From an uncultured Methylophilaceae bacterium (GTDB lineage: Bacteria; Pseudomonadota; Gammaproteobacteria; Burkholderiales; Methylophilaceae), in NCBI GenBank assembly GCA_903899965.1, contig CAIULB010000008.1:1-43842 (forward strand): 43,842 bases of DNA, read 5' to 3'. This document shows positions 17,902-27,155 of this stretch, one piece after another. The position numbers and the translations under genes are program-made. Each line of letters opens with the position of its first letter. Within the stretch, counting starts at the first letter, position 1. Below the pieces are notes generated by a model. That model saw nothing but the letters and a program-made list of their open reading frames with translations. It made no database searches and was not told where the DNA came from.

Positions 17902-18636
17902 TTAACGGAATTTAGCAAAGTAGTCATCATCATATTTTCTAAAATCAACCATCGTGCCGAGCAATTGCAAGTACGAAACCAAGGCATCCATTTCAGTTAA
18001 CTTGTCTGGATTGGTGTCGTAATTACCTGCTTGCGCTTGCGCGATGAGGTTTTTCTCTGCATCAGGAATGTGTAAGTTTTTAGCAGTTTCTTCGCCAAAG
18101 TCTTTCACGTTCTTGTCGAACTCAGCCTTGCTGTTTGAGTATGGAACACCTGTCACACGCAAAGCTTTCATACGGCCTTGAATGTCGGAGTAGTCCAACG
18201 CAGTTTTGCTCAACCATGGGTAGTTAGGCATCACTGATTGCGGCACTAATGAACGTGGCGCTGTTAAATGCTGCGTTTGCCAGTCGTTAGAGTACTTGCC
18301 GCCAACACGCGCCAAATCAGGACCGGTACGTTTTGAACCCCATTGGAATGGGTGGTCGTACTTCGATTCAGCAGCCAATGAGTAGTGGCCATAACGTAGC
18401 GCCTCATCACGGAACGGACGAATCATTTGTGAGTGGCATAGGTAACAGCCTTCACGAATGTAGATGTCACGACCACGCAACTCGAGCGGGCTGTATGGAC
18501 GCACGCCATCAACCTTCTCTACGGTCTCTTTAATAAAGAATAGTGGAACGATTTCTACTAAACCACCCGCGCTAATTGCGAGCATGGTTAAGATAATCAA
18601 GATCCCTACATTACGTTCAATTTTGTCATGCTTCAT
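17902..18636 (-). CDS. ccoO: CcoO, monohaem cytochrome c subunit of cbb3 oxidase
   Basis: CcoO is the membrane-anchored monohaem cytochrome c that feeds electrons to CcoN. The 244-residue protein has one N-terminal helix (about 10-30) and the haem site CYLCH (64-68) followed by SQMIRPF, a CcoO signature. [11 protein letters not shown] provides the likely methionine ligand. GGAG sits 5 bases before the ATG. It is 46 bases downstream of ccoN. Confidence 0.96.
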   Translation of the reverse strand: MKHDKIERNVGILIILTMLAISAGGLVEIVPLFFIKETVEKVDGVRPYSPLELRGRDIYIREGCYLCHSQMIRPFRDEALRYGHYSLAAESKYDHPFQWGSKRTGPDLARVGGKYSNDWQTQHLTAPRSLVPQSVMPNYPWLSKTALDYSDIQGRMKALRVTGVPYSNSKAEFDKNVKDFGEETAKNLHIPDAEKNLIAQAQAGNYDTNPDKLTEMDALVSYLQLLGTMVDFRKYDDDYFAKFR

Positions 18637-18682
18637 GGTAACTCCAGCTTTTTAATCGTTAAGGCTTATATCGGCTTAAAGC

Positions 18683-20098
18683 TTAAGCCTGTTCAGTCGA
18701 GCCGCTCTTGATGGTTTTGTACATGTTGTAGCACATCAACACCATACCGCTTAAGAAGAACAGACCGCCTACCGCACGCATGATGTAAAGGTTATGCGCT
18801 GCAGCAACAGATTCGATGAAGGCGTATTGCAAGTTGCCGAAGTCATCAAACGCACGCCACATCAAACCTTGCATGATGCCCGAGATCCACATCGCAGTGA
18901 TGTAGAGCAAGATACCAATCGTTGCTAACCAGAAATGGATGTTGATTAGGCGATTGCTGAACATTTTCGTGTTCCAGAGCTTAGGGATCATGTGGTAGAA
19001 GCTACCAAAGGTAACCATCGCAACCCAACCAAGCGCACCTGAGTGCACGTGACCAATTGTCCAGTCTGTGTAATGTGAAAGCGCGTTCACGTCTTTCAAT
19101 GACATCACAGGACCTTCGAATGTAGACATGCCGTAGAAAGATAAAGACACGATCAAGAAACGGATGATTGGGTCAGTACGCATTTTGTCCCAGGCACCAG
19201 ACAGTGTCAGGATACCGTTCACCATACCGCCCCATGATGGGAGCAATAGCATGATTGAGAATGTTGCAGCTAATGTTGATGTCCAGTCAGGAATCGCTGT
19301 CCAGTGCAAGTGATGCGCACCAGCCCACATGTACAAGAAAATCAACGCCCAGAAGTGCAACACTGAAAGACGGTATGAGTAAACAGGACGACCTGCTTGC
19401 TTAGGTACAAAGTAGTACATCATGCCCAAGAACGCAGCTGTTAAGAAGAAACCTACCGCGTTATGGCCATACCACCACTGTGTCATCGCATCTTGTGCGC
19501 CTGAGAACAGACTGTATGACTTCATTGAGAACAAACTCACAGGCACTGCAAGATTGTTGAATGTATGTAGCAAGGCTGTTGCCAAGATAAACGCAACATA
19601 GAACCAGTTGGCTACATAGATATGTGGTTGCTTACGCTTCATCAGTGTTCCAACGAACAGCACAAGGTAACCAACCCAAACCACTTCAATCAACAAGTCG
19701 ATCGGCCATTCCATCTCTGCGTACTCACGACCCTGTGTGTAGCCCATGACATCGCCCAATGCCGCTAGAACGATAATTGACTGCCAACCCCAGAACGTGA
19801 AACTTGCCAAGCCGCTACTAAATAAGCGCGCCTGACAGGTACGTTGCACGATGTAATAAGACGTTGCAAACAACGCGCTACCACCAAAACCAAAAATCAC
19901 CGCACCTGTATGCACAGGACGCAAGCGACCAAAAGTGATGTATGGAATATCGAAGTTCAAGGCAGGGAAAGCAAGTTCGGAGGCGATATACACGCCAACC
20001 AACATCCCTACCACGCCCCAGACCAAAGTCATGATGGCGAACTTTCGAATCACGTCATAGTTGTACTGTTCAGTATTTGTAACACTCGTAGTCGTCAT
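18683..20098 (-). CDS. ccoN: CcoN, catalytic subunit I of cbb3 oxidase
   Basis: CcoN is the haem-copper subunit that reduces oxygen and pumps protons. The 471-residue protein has about twelve membrane helices. Conserved sites include [14 protein letters not shown], the copper-ligand region [28 protein letters not shown], the histidine pair in AGAHHLHW and [10 protein letters not shown] set the start at ATG 20098 because AGGAG lies 8 bases before it; an in-frame GTG two codons earlier would lie almost on the ribosome site. It follows sco1 by 87 bases, without an obvious terminator, so sco1 and ccoNOQP are probably cotranscribed. Confidence 0.97.
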   Translation of the reverse strand: MTTTSVTNTEQYNYDVIRKFAIMTLVWGVVGMLVGVYIASELAFPALNFDIPYITFGRLRPVHTGAVIFGFGGSALFATSYYIVQRTCQARLFSSGLASFTFWGWQSIIVLAALGDVMGYTQGREYAEMEWPIDLLIEVVWVGYLVLFVGTLMKRKQPHIYVANWFYVAFILATALLHTFNNLAVPVSLFSMKSYSLFSGAQDAMTQWWYGHNAVGFFLTAAFLGMMYYFVPKQAGRPVYSYRLSVLHFWALIFLYMWAGAHHLHWTAIPDWTSTLAATFSIMLLLPSWGGMVNGILTLSGAWDKMRTDPIIRFLIVSLSFYGMSTFEGPVMSLKDVNALSHYTDWTIGHVHSGALGWVAMVTFGSFYHMIPKLWNTKMFSNRLINIHFWLATIGILLYITAMWISGIMQGLMWRAFDDFGNLQYAFIESVAAAHNLYIMRAVGGLFFLSGMVLMCYNMYKTIKSGSTEQA

Positions 20099-20185
20099 AA
20101 CCACGTCTCCTAAAACTAAAATGATTAACTTAAAACCTTCTACATCTCACTACTTTTACTTCACTTAAAAACAAACCAGCTTGAA

Positions 20186-20764
20186 TTACATAATCTGCTT
20201 TAAGTCACTGACCATTTCATTTGGCTTTTGGCCGTACTTGAAATAAATCCTTACTTTTCCTGTTTTGTCATAGACGTAACTGCCTGCGCTATGATCAATG
20301 GTGTAGCCTGATTTTCCAGCTTCCACCTGCTTCTGGTAGAACACCTTGTAGGTCTTGGCCACTTCAGCGGTCTGCGCCACGCTGCCATAAAGCCCGACAA
20401 AACGCTCATCAAAACTTGGCACATATTTCGCCAGCACCTCTTGCGTATCTCGTTCTGGATCCAGCGTGATAAATATCACCTGCACCTGATTCGCCTGCTC
20501 ACCCAGTAACTTCATGACCTTTGCCATGTCCGCCATCGTGGTCGGACAAACATCTGGGCAGTGCGTATAACCAAAAAACATCACCACAGTCTTACCTAGA
20601 TAATCTTTTAGTTGGCGCTTCTGGCCATGATGATCTAGCAAACTAAAATCTTTTGCGAAGTCGGCGCCAGTAATATCTGTACCAACCAGCGAGGCTGTCG
20701 GCTTCTTATCAGCGCCACATGCGCTTAACAACAGCACCAACAACACCCATAGAATCTTTTTCAT
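20186..20764 (-). CDS. SCO1/SenC-family copper chaperone lipoprotein
   Basis: Sco proteins deliver copper or control thiol redox state during cytochrome oxidase assembly. The 192-residue protein begins with a lipoprotein signal whose lipobox LSAC puts the lipidated cysteine at C16. The thioredoxin-like domain carries the copper motif CPDVC (C69, C73) and the distal ligand H158 in IDHSAG. It is the first gene of the cbb3 cluster on the minus strand, and it contains the usual GYTHCPDVCPTTMADM and LDPERDT blocks. Confidence 0.93.
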   Translation of the reverse strand: MKKILWVLLVLLLSACGADKKPTASLVGTDITGADFAKDFSLLDHHGQKRQLKDYLGKTVVMFFGYTHCPDVCPTTMADMAKVMKLLGEQANQVQVIFITLDPERDTQEVLAKYVPSFDERFVGLYGSVAQTAEVAKTYKVFYQKQVEAGKSGYTIDHSAGSYVYDKTGKVRIYFKYGQKPNEMVSDLKQIM

Positions 20765-20858
20765 ATTTCTATCACCTTGGCATTTCGACCACTTAAATCA
20801 AGCTTATTAACGGCAAAGTGACATGTTGCGAAGATGCCGCAAATAAAATCAAGTTGCT

Positions 20859-20872
20859 TTGACATAAATCAA
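20859..20872 (-). promoter_or_regulatory. FNR/ANR-type box upstream of the sco1-cco cluster
   Basis: Read on the minus strand the site is TTGATTTATGTCAA, matching the TTGAT-N4-ATCAA consensus at 9 of 10 positions. It lies 94 bases before the sco1 start, and the cbb3 clusters of many proteobacteria are activated by FNR-class oxygen sensors through such a site. A good -10 element at the matching distance is not evident, so the exact start point is open. Confidence 0.65.
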
Positions 20873-20964
20873 TTCAGGACAAACAAACCCGCTAAAACTT
20901 GCCAAGACTCAATAGCCCGTCCTGATCGGCTTGTGATTTTAATCGTAACGAAGCGTAAAATTTG

Positions 20965-20978
20965 TTAACAATTGTTAA
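20965..20978. promoter_or_regulatory. Perfect 14-bp palindrome, possible operator
   Basis: TTAACAATTGTTAA is its own reverse complement, and a second 10-bp palindrome (TTGTTAACAA, 20962-20971) interlocks with it. It lies between the FNR-like box and ilvE. The regulator is unknown. Confidence 0.4.
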
Positions 20979-21005
20979 TGGCAGACAATAAATTCCCACT
21001 AATAA

Positions 21006-21040
21006 TTCATTTTTTAAACAAATTTAGCCTAAAAAATGAA
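21006..21040. promoter_or_regulatory. 11-bp inverted repeat with 13-base spacer upstream of ilvE
   Basis: TTCATTTTTTA (21006-21016) and TAAAAAATGAA (21030-21040) are exact reverse complements. The second arm overlaps a further short palindrome, AAATGCATTT (21039-21048). It lies 88 bases before the ilvE start. It could be an operator or, as RNA, a hairpin; no U-tract follows, so it is not a terminator. Confidence 0.4.
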
Positions 21041-21127
21041 ATGCATTTTATAAGTTAGTCTGATTGCGTCTATTCAGCACGCGGGCGAGCGTTTACAATT
21101 GAGCTTTTTGCACGCTGGAGAATTAAC

Positions 21128-22060
21128 ATGGCAGTAGCCAAATCGATGGCTGACCGCGACGGTCTTATTTGGTATGACGGCAAGATGGTGGACTGGCGCA
21201 GCGCCACAACCCACGTCCTCAGCCACACATTGCATTACGGCATGGGTGTGTTCGAAGGCGTACGTGCATACAAGACCGACAAGGGTGCTGCAATTTTCCG
21301 CTTGAAAGAACACACTGATCGCCTTTTCCGTTCAGCGCATATCTTGGGGATGAAGATGCCTTTTGATAAGGCAACGCTGATGGAAGCGCAAAAAGCAGCG
21401 GTGCGAGAAAATAATCTTGAGTCAGCTTACATGCGCCCAATGGCGTTTTACGGCCCTGAAGCGATGGGCATCTCAGCAAAAACATTATCAACGCACGTGA
21501 TTGTTGCTGCTTGGACTTGGGGCGCATACATGGGTGATGATGCGATTAAGAATGGTATCCGCGTGAAGACATCGTCTTTCTCACGTCACCATGTGAACAT
21601 CACCATGTGTAAAGCCAAGGCAAACGGCAACTACATGAACTCCATCTTGGCACACCAAGAGGCAGCGCAAGATGGTTACGATGAGGCACTATTACTAGAC
21701 GTGGACGGCTTCGTGGCTGAGGGTTCTGGCGAGAACGTATTTATCGTTCGTAACGGCAAGCTAATCACACCGGACCTAACAAGCGCGCTTGAAGGCATTA
21801 CACGTGACACCATCGTGCAATTGGCTGGCGAGATTGGCTTGCAAGTGGTTGAGAAACGCATCACACGTGATGAAGTGTACTCAGCAGACGAGGCCTTCTT
21901 TACTGGCACAGCGGCTGAAGTCACCCCTATCCGCGAGCTTGATAACCGCGCGATTGGCGATGGCAAACGTGGCCCGATTACAGAAAAATTGCAAAGTATG
22001 TATTTCGATATCGTGCAAGGCAAGTCAGCAAAACACGCTGACTGGCTCACGTTGGTTTAA
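21128..22060 (+). CDS. ilvE: IlvE, branched-chain amino acid aminotransferase
   Basis: IlvE transfers the amino group between glutamate and the keto acids of leucine, isoleucine and valine, using pyridoxal phosphate. The 310-residue class IV aminotransferase contains GVFEGVRAY near residue 41, the cofactor lysine probably at K164 (CKAKANGNYMNS) and the conserved end block ITRDEVYSADEAFFTGTAAEVTPI. CTGGAG lies 7 bases before the ATG. It is followed 38 bases later by a small CHCC zinc-finger gene, a pairing common in betaproteobacteria. Confidence 0.96.
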   Translation: MAVAKSMADRDGLIWYDGKMVDWRSATTHVLSHTLHYGMGVFEGVRAYKTDKGAAIFRLKEHTDRLFRSAHILGMKMPFDKATLMEAQKAAVRENNLESAYMRPMAFYGPEAMGISAKTLSTHVIVAAWTWGAYMGDDAIKNGIRVKTSSFSRHHVNITMCKAKANGNYMNSILAHQEAAQDGYDEALLLDVDGFVAEGSGENVFIVRNGKLITPDLTSALEGITRDTIVQLAGEIGLQVVEKRITRDEVYSADEAFFTGTAAEVTPIRELDNRAIGDGKRGPITEKLQSMYFDIVQGKSAKHADWLTLV

Positions 22061-22098
22061 TTAGCAGATTAAGTTTAGAGAAATTAAGGAAGCACCAC

Positions 22099-22290
22099 AT
22101 GGCAAACAACAGTAAAACCATCCAAGTCAGCGCAAAAGATTTACCACTGCACTGCCCGACGGGTGAGGTTGCTTTGTGGTGTTCTCATCCACGCGTGTTC
22201 TTGGATTTATCTGAAACGGGCAAGGCAAGTTGCCCATACTGCGGCACAAAATACCAACTAAAAGCCGGCCAAAAAGCTGGGCATCACTAA
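22099..22290 (+). CDS. CHCC-type zinc-finger domain protein
   Basis: A 63-residue protein of the zf-CHCC family, related to the zinc-binding NDUFS6 subunit of mitochondrial complex I. The four ligands are visible in order: C in LHCPT, H in CSHPRVF, and the pair in CPYCGTKY. Its bacterial role is not established. It follows ilvE in the same direction and is likely cotranscribed. Its stop is only 3 bases from the stop of convergent murI, with no clear terminator between them. Confidence 0.88.
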   Translation: MANNSKTIQVSAKDLPLHCPTGEVALWCSHPRVFLDLSETGKASCPYCGTKYQLKAGQKAGHH

Positions 22291-22293
22291 GCT

Positions 22294-23127
22294 TTAAATC
22301 ATGTGAGCGACGCTCACCTGATCTCCCCAGAGGGCGCTAATCACCCCTTGAGTATCAGCCCCCTCATTGTTCGACCAGAAGCTCACACCCCCAACCTCAT
22401 CTGAGGCACGCAGCAGCTGATTCTCCTGGAGACTGTTTTTTAAGTGCTTAGCCACTGCGGCGCCCGTATCAATGAGTACCACGTCTTTACCCACTAGCTC
22501 TTCAATTAAAGTACGCACAAACGGATAGTGCGTACAGCCCAAGACAATCGTATCCGCTTTAGCATCGAGCAAGGGTTGCACATACTGCTTTAATAAGGCC
22601 TTCGTTGAAGAGCTGGTTAACGCTCCCTTCTCCACACACTCGACCAGCCCAACACAAGCCTGTGTCACAACTTCAACCCCTTGGCCATAGTGTTCAAGCA
22701 AGGCGGCAAACTGTGCGCTTTTTAATGTGCCGATCGTCGCAAGCACCCCAACCACCCCTGTTTTGGTCGCAGCCACCGCCGGCTTTACCGCAGGCTCCAT
22801 GCCGATAATCGTTAGATCAGGATAGCGTTCACGCAAGCCAGCAACAGCCGCCGCGGTCGCGGTATTGCAAGCCACGACCAAGGCCTTAACACCCTGTCTC
22901 AGTAAAAATTCAGCGAGCCAAAAGCTGCGCTCTTGAATAAACTCAGGCGTTTGATTGCCATAAGGCGCATGTCTTGAGTCGGCCACATAGATAAGATTCT
23001 CATGCGGCATCAGGTCGCGAATGTGCTTGAGCACAGAGATGCCACCAACCCCGGAATCGAAGACCCCGATAGGCAATGCTGATGCGTTGATCTTGTTTTG
23101 CATGCCCATGAGTTTAGCTGAACTCAT
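22294..23127 (-). CDS. murI: MurI, glutamate racemase
   Basis: MurI makes D-glutamate for peptidoglycan. The 277-residue protein has the family opening PIGVFDSGVGGISVLK and the two catalytic cysteines C87 (VACNTAT) and C198 (LGCTHYPF). The first 18 residues before this opening (MSSAKLMGMQNK...) exceed many homologues, so ATG 23103 (residue 9) is a possible alternative start; neither has a strong ribosome site. It is convergent with the ilvE unit and divergent from the adenosyltransferase gene. Confidence 0.95.
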   Translation of the reverse strand: MSSAKLMGMQNKINASALPIGVFDSGVGGISVLKHIRDLMPHENLIYVADSRHAPYGNQTPEFIQERSFWLAEFLLRQGVKALVVACNTATAAAVAGLRERYPDLTIIGMEPAVKPAVAATKTGVVGVLATIGTLKSAQFAALLEHYGQGVEVVTQACVGLVECVEKGALTSSSTKALLKQYVQPLLDAKADTIVLGCTHYPFVRTLIEELVGKDVVLIDTGAAVAKHLKNSLQENQLLRASDEVGGVSFWSNNEGADTQGVISALWGDQVSVAHMI

Positions 23128-23203
23128 ACCAGAATGTCATTTTCTATGAGACGCATCGGTTACAATGGTAAAAAATTAGGTCGCTTATTATTAGGAGCAC
23201 GTC

Positions 23204-23749
23204 ATGGCAAACAGGTTGAGCAAAATTTATACGAGAACAGGCGACACGGGGACAACGGGCCTTGGTGACGGCTCACGCGTCAACAAAGATAGCTTACGCA
23301 TTGATGCCTTGGGCGACGTGGATGAACTCAACGCGGTCATTGGCATACTGCTCACCGAGCCCTTACCTGAACTGATTCGCAGCACACTTGATGATGTGCA
23401 ACATGACCTATTCGACGTGGGCGGTGAGATCTGTATTCCCGGCTATACCATGCTACAAATTGAGCGCGTGACTGCACTAGAAAATGTGCTGGACGAGCTA
23501 AACGAGCCCCTGCCCTCACTCAAAGAATTTATCTTGCCAGGCGGGACGCGCGCATCTGCTTACTGTCATTTAGCACGGACCGTTTGTCGTCGCGCTGAGC
23601 GCTCGATGATTAAACTAAACCGCGATGAAACCGTCACCGTGATCTCGTTGCAATACATCAACCGACTATCAGACTTATTGTTTGTGATGTGTCGCAGCAT
23701 CAACCAAGCGTCTAACGTGCCAGATGTCTTGTGGCATAATAAGGCTTAA
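23204..23749 (+). CDS. PduO-type ATP:cob(I)alamin adenosyltransferase
   Basis: This enzyme makes adenosylcobalamin from ATP and reduced corrinoid. The 181-residue protein has the PduO-type N-terminus YTRTGDTGTTGLGDGSRV (ATP binding), ALGDVDELNAVIG, and the second signature CRRAERSMI with YINRLSDLLFV near the end. AGGAG lies 6 bases upstream of the ATG. No other cobalamin gene is nearby, so it may serve salvage or simply supply adenosylcobalamin-dependent enzymes elsewhere. It precedes pcnB by 27 bases. Confidence 0.93.
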   Translation: MANRLSKIYTRTGDTGTTGLGDGSRVNKDSLRIDALGDVDELNAVIGILLTEPLPELIRSTLDDVQHDLFDVGGEICIPGYTMLQIERVTALENVLDELNEPLPSLKEFILPGGTRASAYCHLARTVCRRAERSMIKLNRDETVTVISLQYINRLSDLLFVMCRSINQASNVPDVLWHNKA

Positions 23750-23776
23750 ACTAAGCACAACCGAGCTTCAAACTGA

Positions 23777-25159
23777 ATGATTAAAAAACTACTGCAACGC
23801 GTATTTTCAAAAAAAGACAAATCCGCCAAGCATGAACCAACGAAGCAACATGCCCGCACTCATCAAGGTGCGGACCATAACGCCAAACGTATCTCTAGCA
23901 AAACCCATCGCATCGACCGTCGCCTCCTCAGCAGTGCTGCCGTTAAAACAACCGAAGGCTTGCAAAAGGCCGGCTTCGAAGCCTACATCGTCGGCGGCGC
24001 AGTGCGCGACCTACTGCTTAAAAAACGCCCTAAAGATTTCGATGTCGCCACAGACGCCACACCAGAACAAGTCAACCGGGTGTTCCGCCGCTCACGCATT
24101 ATTGGTCGCCGCTTCAGACTCGTGCACGTGATGTTTGGCGATGAAACCATCGAGGTCTCAACCTTCCGCGGCAGCCATCTAGGCGAGAGCGATGACAACC
24201 AGGTGGCCGACTCTGGCCGAATTCTGCGTGATAACGTGTTCGGCAACCAAGAAGAGGATGCTGTTCGCCGCGACTTCACCGCCAACGCCCTCTATTACGA
24301 CCCTGCTACTGAAGAGGTCCTCGACTTTCATAATGGCGTCGCTGACATTCAAGCCGGTGTTCTGAAAATGATCGGCGACCCAGTCACCCGCTACCGCGAA
24401 GACCCGGTCCGCATGCTCAGAGCGGTGCGTCTATCAGCAAAATTGGGCTTAAAGATAGATGCCGCGACAGAGTCGCCCATCCCTAAGCTCGCCGAACTAT
24501 TAAACGACGTGCCTCCATCGCGCCTATTCGATGAGATGCTTAAACTGTTCTTATCCGGCCATGCCATCGAGAGCGCAGTGCAACTCCGAAAACACGGCCT
24601 ACATCATGGCCTATTACCACTGTTAGACGTGGTGCTCGAACAGCCAATCGGCGCTAAGTTCGTCAACTTAGCACTCAAAAATACCGACACCCGGGTACTT
24701 GCTGAGAAACCAGTTTCACCAGGCTTCTTATTCGCGACCCTGCTTTGGCACGAGGTGCTGGTGGCATGGCAGCGTTACCAAAAACAAGGCAACCGCCCGA
24801 TCCCTGCGCTCCACATGGCGATGACAGAGGTGAGTGACATCCAAGCTGAAAAACTTGCGATTCACAAACGCTACAGCACCACCATGAAAGAGATTTGGGG
24901 CTTGCAACCACGCTTTGAAATGCGCGTCGGTAAGCGTCCTTTTGGCTTACTACAGCACCCTCGCTACCGTGCGGCTTATGACTTTCTGTTGCTGCGCTGC
25001 GAGTCTGGGGAAGTCCCAATGGAGCTCGGTGAGTGGTGGACGAAGTTTGCTGATGAAAACCCTGAGCAACGCATCAGCCTCTTAAAAAGCGTGCCGGCCG
25101 GCAATACGCCTGAACACAAACCGCGTCGCCGTCGCAGAAGAAAACCTGCCGCACAATAA
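23777..25159 (+). CDS. pcnB: PcnB, poly(A) polymerase I
   Basis: PcnB adds 3' poly(A) tails that promote RNA decay. The 460-residue protein has a Lys/His-rich lead (residues 1-50), then the class II nucleotidyltransferase core with AYIVGGAVRDLLLKKRPKDFDVATDA (catalytic aspartates in the DFD motif), FRRSRIIGRRFRLVHV, and RRDFTANALYYD. The strongly basic end (PRRRRRRKP) matches the arginine-rich tails that set PcnB apart from tRNA CCA-adding enzymes. The stop overlaps the folK start by one base (TAATG). Confidence 0.93.
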   Translation: MIKKLLQRVFSKKDKSAKHEPTKQHARTHQGADHNAKRISSKTHRIDRRLLSSAAVKTTEGLQKAGFEAYIVGGAVRDLLLKKRPKDFDVATDATPEQVNRVFRRSRIIGRRFRLVHVMFGDETIEVSTFRGSHLGESDDNQVADSGRILRDNVFGNQEEDAVRRDFTANALYYDPATEEVLDFHNGVADIQAGVLKMIGDPVTRYREDPVRMLRAVRLSAKLGLKIDAATESPIPKLAELLNDVPPSRLFDEMLKLFLSGHAIESAVQLRKHGLHHGLLPLLDVVLEQPIGAKFVNLALKNTDTRVLAEKPVSPGFLFATLLWHEVLVAWQRYQKQGNRPIPALHMAMTEVSDIQAEKLAIHKRYSTTMKEIWGLQPRFEMRVGKRPFGLLQHPRYRAAYDFLLLRCESGEVPMELGEWWTKFADENPEQRISLLKSVPAGNTPEHKPRRRRRRKPAAQ

Positions 25160-25635
25160 TGCATCAAGCTTTTATCGCGTTAGGTAGCAACCTAGAAGAC
25201 CCGCAAGCGCAAGTTGAGCGGGCTTTAGAAACCATCGCAAACACGACCAATATTAAGCTCATCAAAGCATCATCCCTCTACAGAACCGTGCCTGTCGGTT
25301 ATGACAACCAGCCCGACTTCATCAACGCTGTGGCGGAAATTGAAACTGACCTAAATCCCTTAGCGTTACTGGATAGGCTTCTAGAGATAGAGACGCAGCA
25401 TGGCAGGGAGCGCCCGTTCCCCAACGCGCCAAGAGTCTTGGATTTAGATGTACTGCTTTACGAGGGCGTTGCAACAAGCTCGCCAGCGCTCACCTTGCCG
25501 CATCCAAGAATGCACACCCGCGGCTTTGTGATGCTGCCGCTCGCAGAAATCGCACCAAAAATTAGCATCGGCAACCATGGATACGCTGACGACCTCGCTG
25601 CAAAATGCGATAATCAAGGTGTGAGCAAACTTTAA
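25159..25635 (+). CDS. folK: FolK, 6-hydroxymethyl-7,8-dihydropterin pyrophosphokinase
   Basis: FolK moves pyrophosphate from ATP to the pterin in folate synthesis. The 158-residue protein has the opening FIALGSNLEDPQ, the SSLYRTVPVG loop, and the metal-binding signature RVLDLDVLLYEG with PHPRMHTRGFVMLPLAEI. Its ATG overlaps the pcnB stop, an order (pcnB-folK) common in betaproteobacteria. It is followed by the deoxynucleoside kinase and the pantothenate genes, a conserved group. Confidence 0.96.
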   Translation: MHQAFIALGSNLEDPQAQVERALETIANTTNIKLIKASSLYRTVPVGYDNQPDFINAVAEIETDLNPLALLDRLLEIETQHGRERPFPNAPRVLDLDVLLYEGVATSSPALTLPHPRMHTRGFVMLPLAEIAPKISIGNHGYADDLAAKCDNQGVSKL

Positions 25636-25667
25636 TTTTGCAAAGAGAATCAGTAACAGGCATAAAC

Positions 25668-26321
25668 GTGAAAACGAATATCACAGAAAAGTTTCCCTAC
25701 ATCGTGATCGAGGGCCCCATCGGCAGCGGCAAGACAACCCTTGCCCGTAAATTAGCCGACCGCTTTCCTGTCAATTTGTTACTTGAAAAAGCAGAAGCCA
25801 ATCCGTTTTTAGCGCGCTTCTATCAAGACCCGGAGCGCTATGCTTTGCCGACACAGCTGTTCTTTTTGAATCAAAGGGGCAATCAAATTCGCGATCTGAA
25901 TCAGCGCGATATTTTTGGTGATGCGACCATTGCTGACTTCTTCCTAGAAAAAGATTCGCTGTTTGCGCGGCTCAACTTAAATGACGAAGAATTCTCGCTC
26001 TACCGTCAGATTTATCAGAACATGCAAGTGCAGGCAGTGAAGCCAGACTTGGTCATCTATTTGCAAACGCCTGTGGAAACGCTTCTTGAGAGGGTTGAAC
26101 AGCGGAACGTCAGTTACGAACAAGATATCTCGCGTGACTATTTAACGCGGCTCGCTGACGCGTATAGTGAATTCTTCCATGTGTACGACAGCTCACCGCT
26201 ACTTATCGTCAACAACGAAAAAATCAACATCACCACCAGCGAAGATGCGCTCGACTTGCTAGTGGAGCGCATCATGCAAGTACAAAGCCGCCGTGAATTC
26301 TTCAATCCCGTTTGGGATTAA
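25668..26321 (+). CDS. Deoxynucleoside kinase (deoxyadenosine/deoxyguanosine kinase type)
   Basis: This P-loop kinase of the dNK family phosphorylates deoxynucleosides for salvage. The 217-residue protein has Walker A EGPIGSGKTT near the N-terminus, the acidic QLFFLNQR and DRDIFGD-like region (here QRDIFGDATIADFFLEKD), and the LID arginines in ERVEQRNVSYEQ. The frame is open to a TTG at 25638; I prefer GTG 25668, with ACAGG about 8 bases upstream, since it gives the normal distance to the P-loop. It lies between folK and panB, as in many betaproteobacteria. Exact base preference cannot be read from the sequence. Confidence 0.87.
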   Translation: MKTNITEKFPYIVIEGPIGSGKTTLARKLADRFPVNLLLEKAEANPFLARFYQDPERYALPTQLFFLNQRGNQIRDLNQRDIFGDATIADFFLEKDSLFARLNLNDEEFSLYRQIYQNMQVQAVKPDLVIYLQTPVETLLERVEQRNVSYEQDISRDYLTRLADAYSEFFHVYDSSPLLIVNNEKINITTSEDALDLLVERIMQVQSRREFFNPVWD

Positions 26322-26327
26322 AACGCC

Positions 26328-27152
26328 ATGTCGCTATCAAAGATCAATGCTATGATTGGACGCGGCGAAAAAGTCGCCATGCTCACCTGTTACGACGCAA
26401 CTTTTGCCAAGCTCAGCGAGGCGGCAGGGGTGGATATGCTGCTAGTTGGCGACTCACTAGGCATGGTATTACAGGGCGCTGAAAACACATTAAACGTGTC
26501 CATCGAAGACATGGAATACCATACAAAATCAGTTGCAGCAGGCACGATAGCCTGCTCCATCATGACTGACATGCCTGCCGGCAGCTACGAACTCAGCAAA
26601 GAAACTGCATTGCTTAACGCGAAGAGACTCATCGCTGCAGGCGCAGACATCGTCAAGATAGAGGGCGGCGGCGAGATGGTTAACACTGCACAATATCTGA
26701 TCGAACATGGCGTCCCGGTCTGCGCGCACCTGGGATTTACCCCCCAATCCGTCAAGCAGCTCGGCGGCTATCGCATTCAAGGCAAGACAGAGGAGAGCGC
26801 ACAAAATATCTTGCAGGACGCTGTTGCCATGGACAAGGTCGGCGTGCGTTTTGTGCTGCTTGAGATGGTCCCAGCCCTGCTCGCAAAAACCATCACGGAA
26901 TCAATTAACGCACCAACCATCGGGATCGGTGCGGGCGCCGATTGCGATGGGCAAGTACTGGTCATTCAAGACCTGCTCGGTATTTACACAGGCCCCGCAT
27001 CAAAAAAACCTGAGGCGTTTAAGTCGCCGCGCTTTGCTAAAAACTTTTTAGCAGAAAACTCTCCGGGGAACTGTAGCATCCAAAGCGCTGTTCAAGCTTA
27101 TGTAGAAGCCGTAAAGAACAACGCCTTCCCTGGCAAAGAGCATAGCTATTAA
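26328..27152 (+). CDS. panB: PanB, 3-methyl-2-oxobutanoate hydroxymethyltransferase
   Basis: PanB uses 5,10-methylenetetrahydrofolate to make ketopantoate, the first committed step of pantothenate synthesis. The 274-residue protein has MLTCYDATFAKL, the substrate and metal motifs VGDSLGMVLQG and DMPAGSYE, VKIEGG and IGIGAGADCDGQVLV. It starts 6 bases after the kinase stop and ends 3 bases before panC. The pairing with folK upstream is functionally apt, since the enzyme needs a folate cofactor. Confidence 0.97.
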   Translation: MSLSKINAMIGRGEKVAMLTCYDATFAKLSEAAGVDMLLVGDSLGMVLQGAENTLNVSIEDMEYHTKSVAAGTIACSIMTDMPAGSYELSKETALLNAKRLIAAGADIVKIEGGGEMVNTAQYLIEHGVPVCAHLGFTPQSVKQLGGYRIQGKTEESAQNILQDAVAMDKVGVRFVLLEMVPALLAKTITESINAPTIGIGAGADCDGQVLVIQDLLGIYTGPASKKPEAFKSPRFAKNFLAENSPGNCSIQSAVQAYVEAVKNNAFPGKEHSY

Positions 27153-27155
27153 CTT

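Larger units (their letters stand above)
20765..21127. other. Divergent control region between sco1/cco and ilvE
   Basis: This 363-base stretch has no credible coding frame on either strand. It holds an FNR/ANR-like box near the sco1 side, a 14-bp perfect palindrome and an 11-bp inverted repeat nearer ilvE, and the ilvE ribosome site at its end. The density of symmetrical AT-rich elements suggests several protein-binding sites. Confidence 0.7.
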
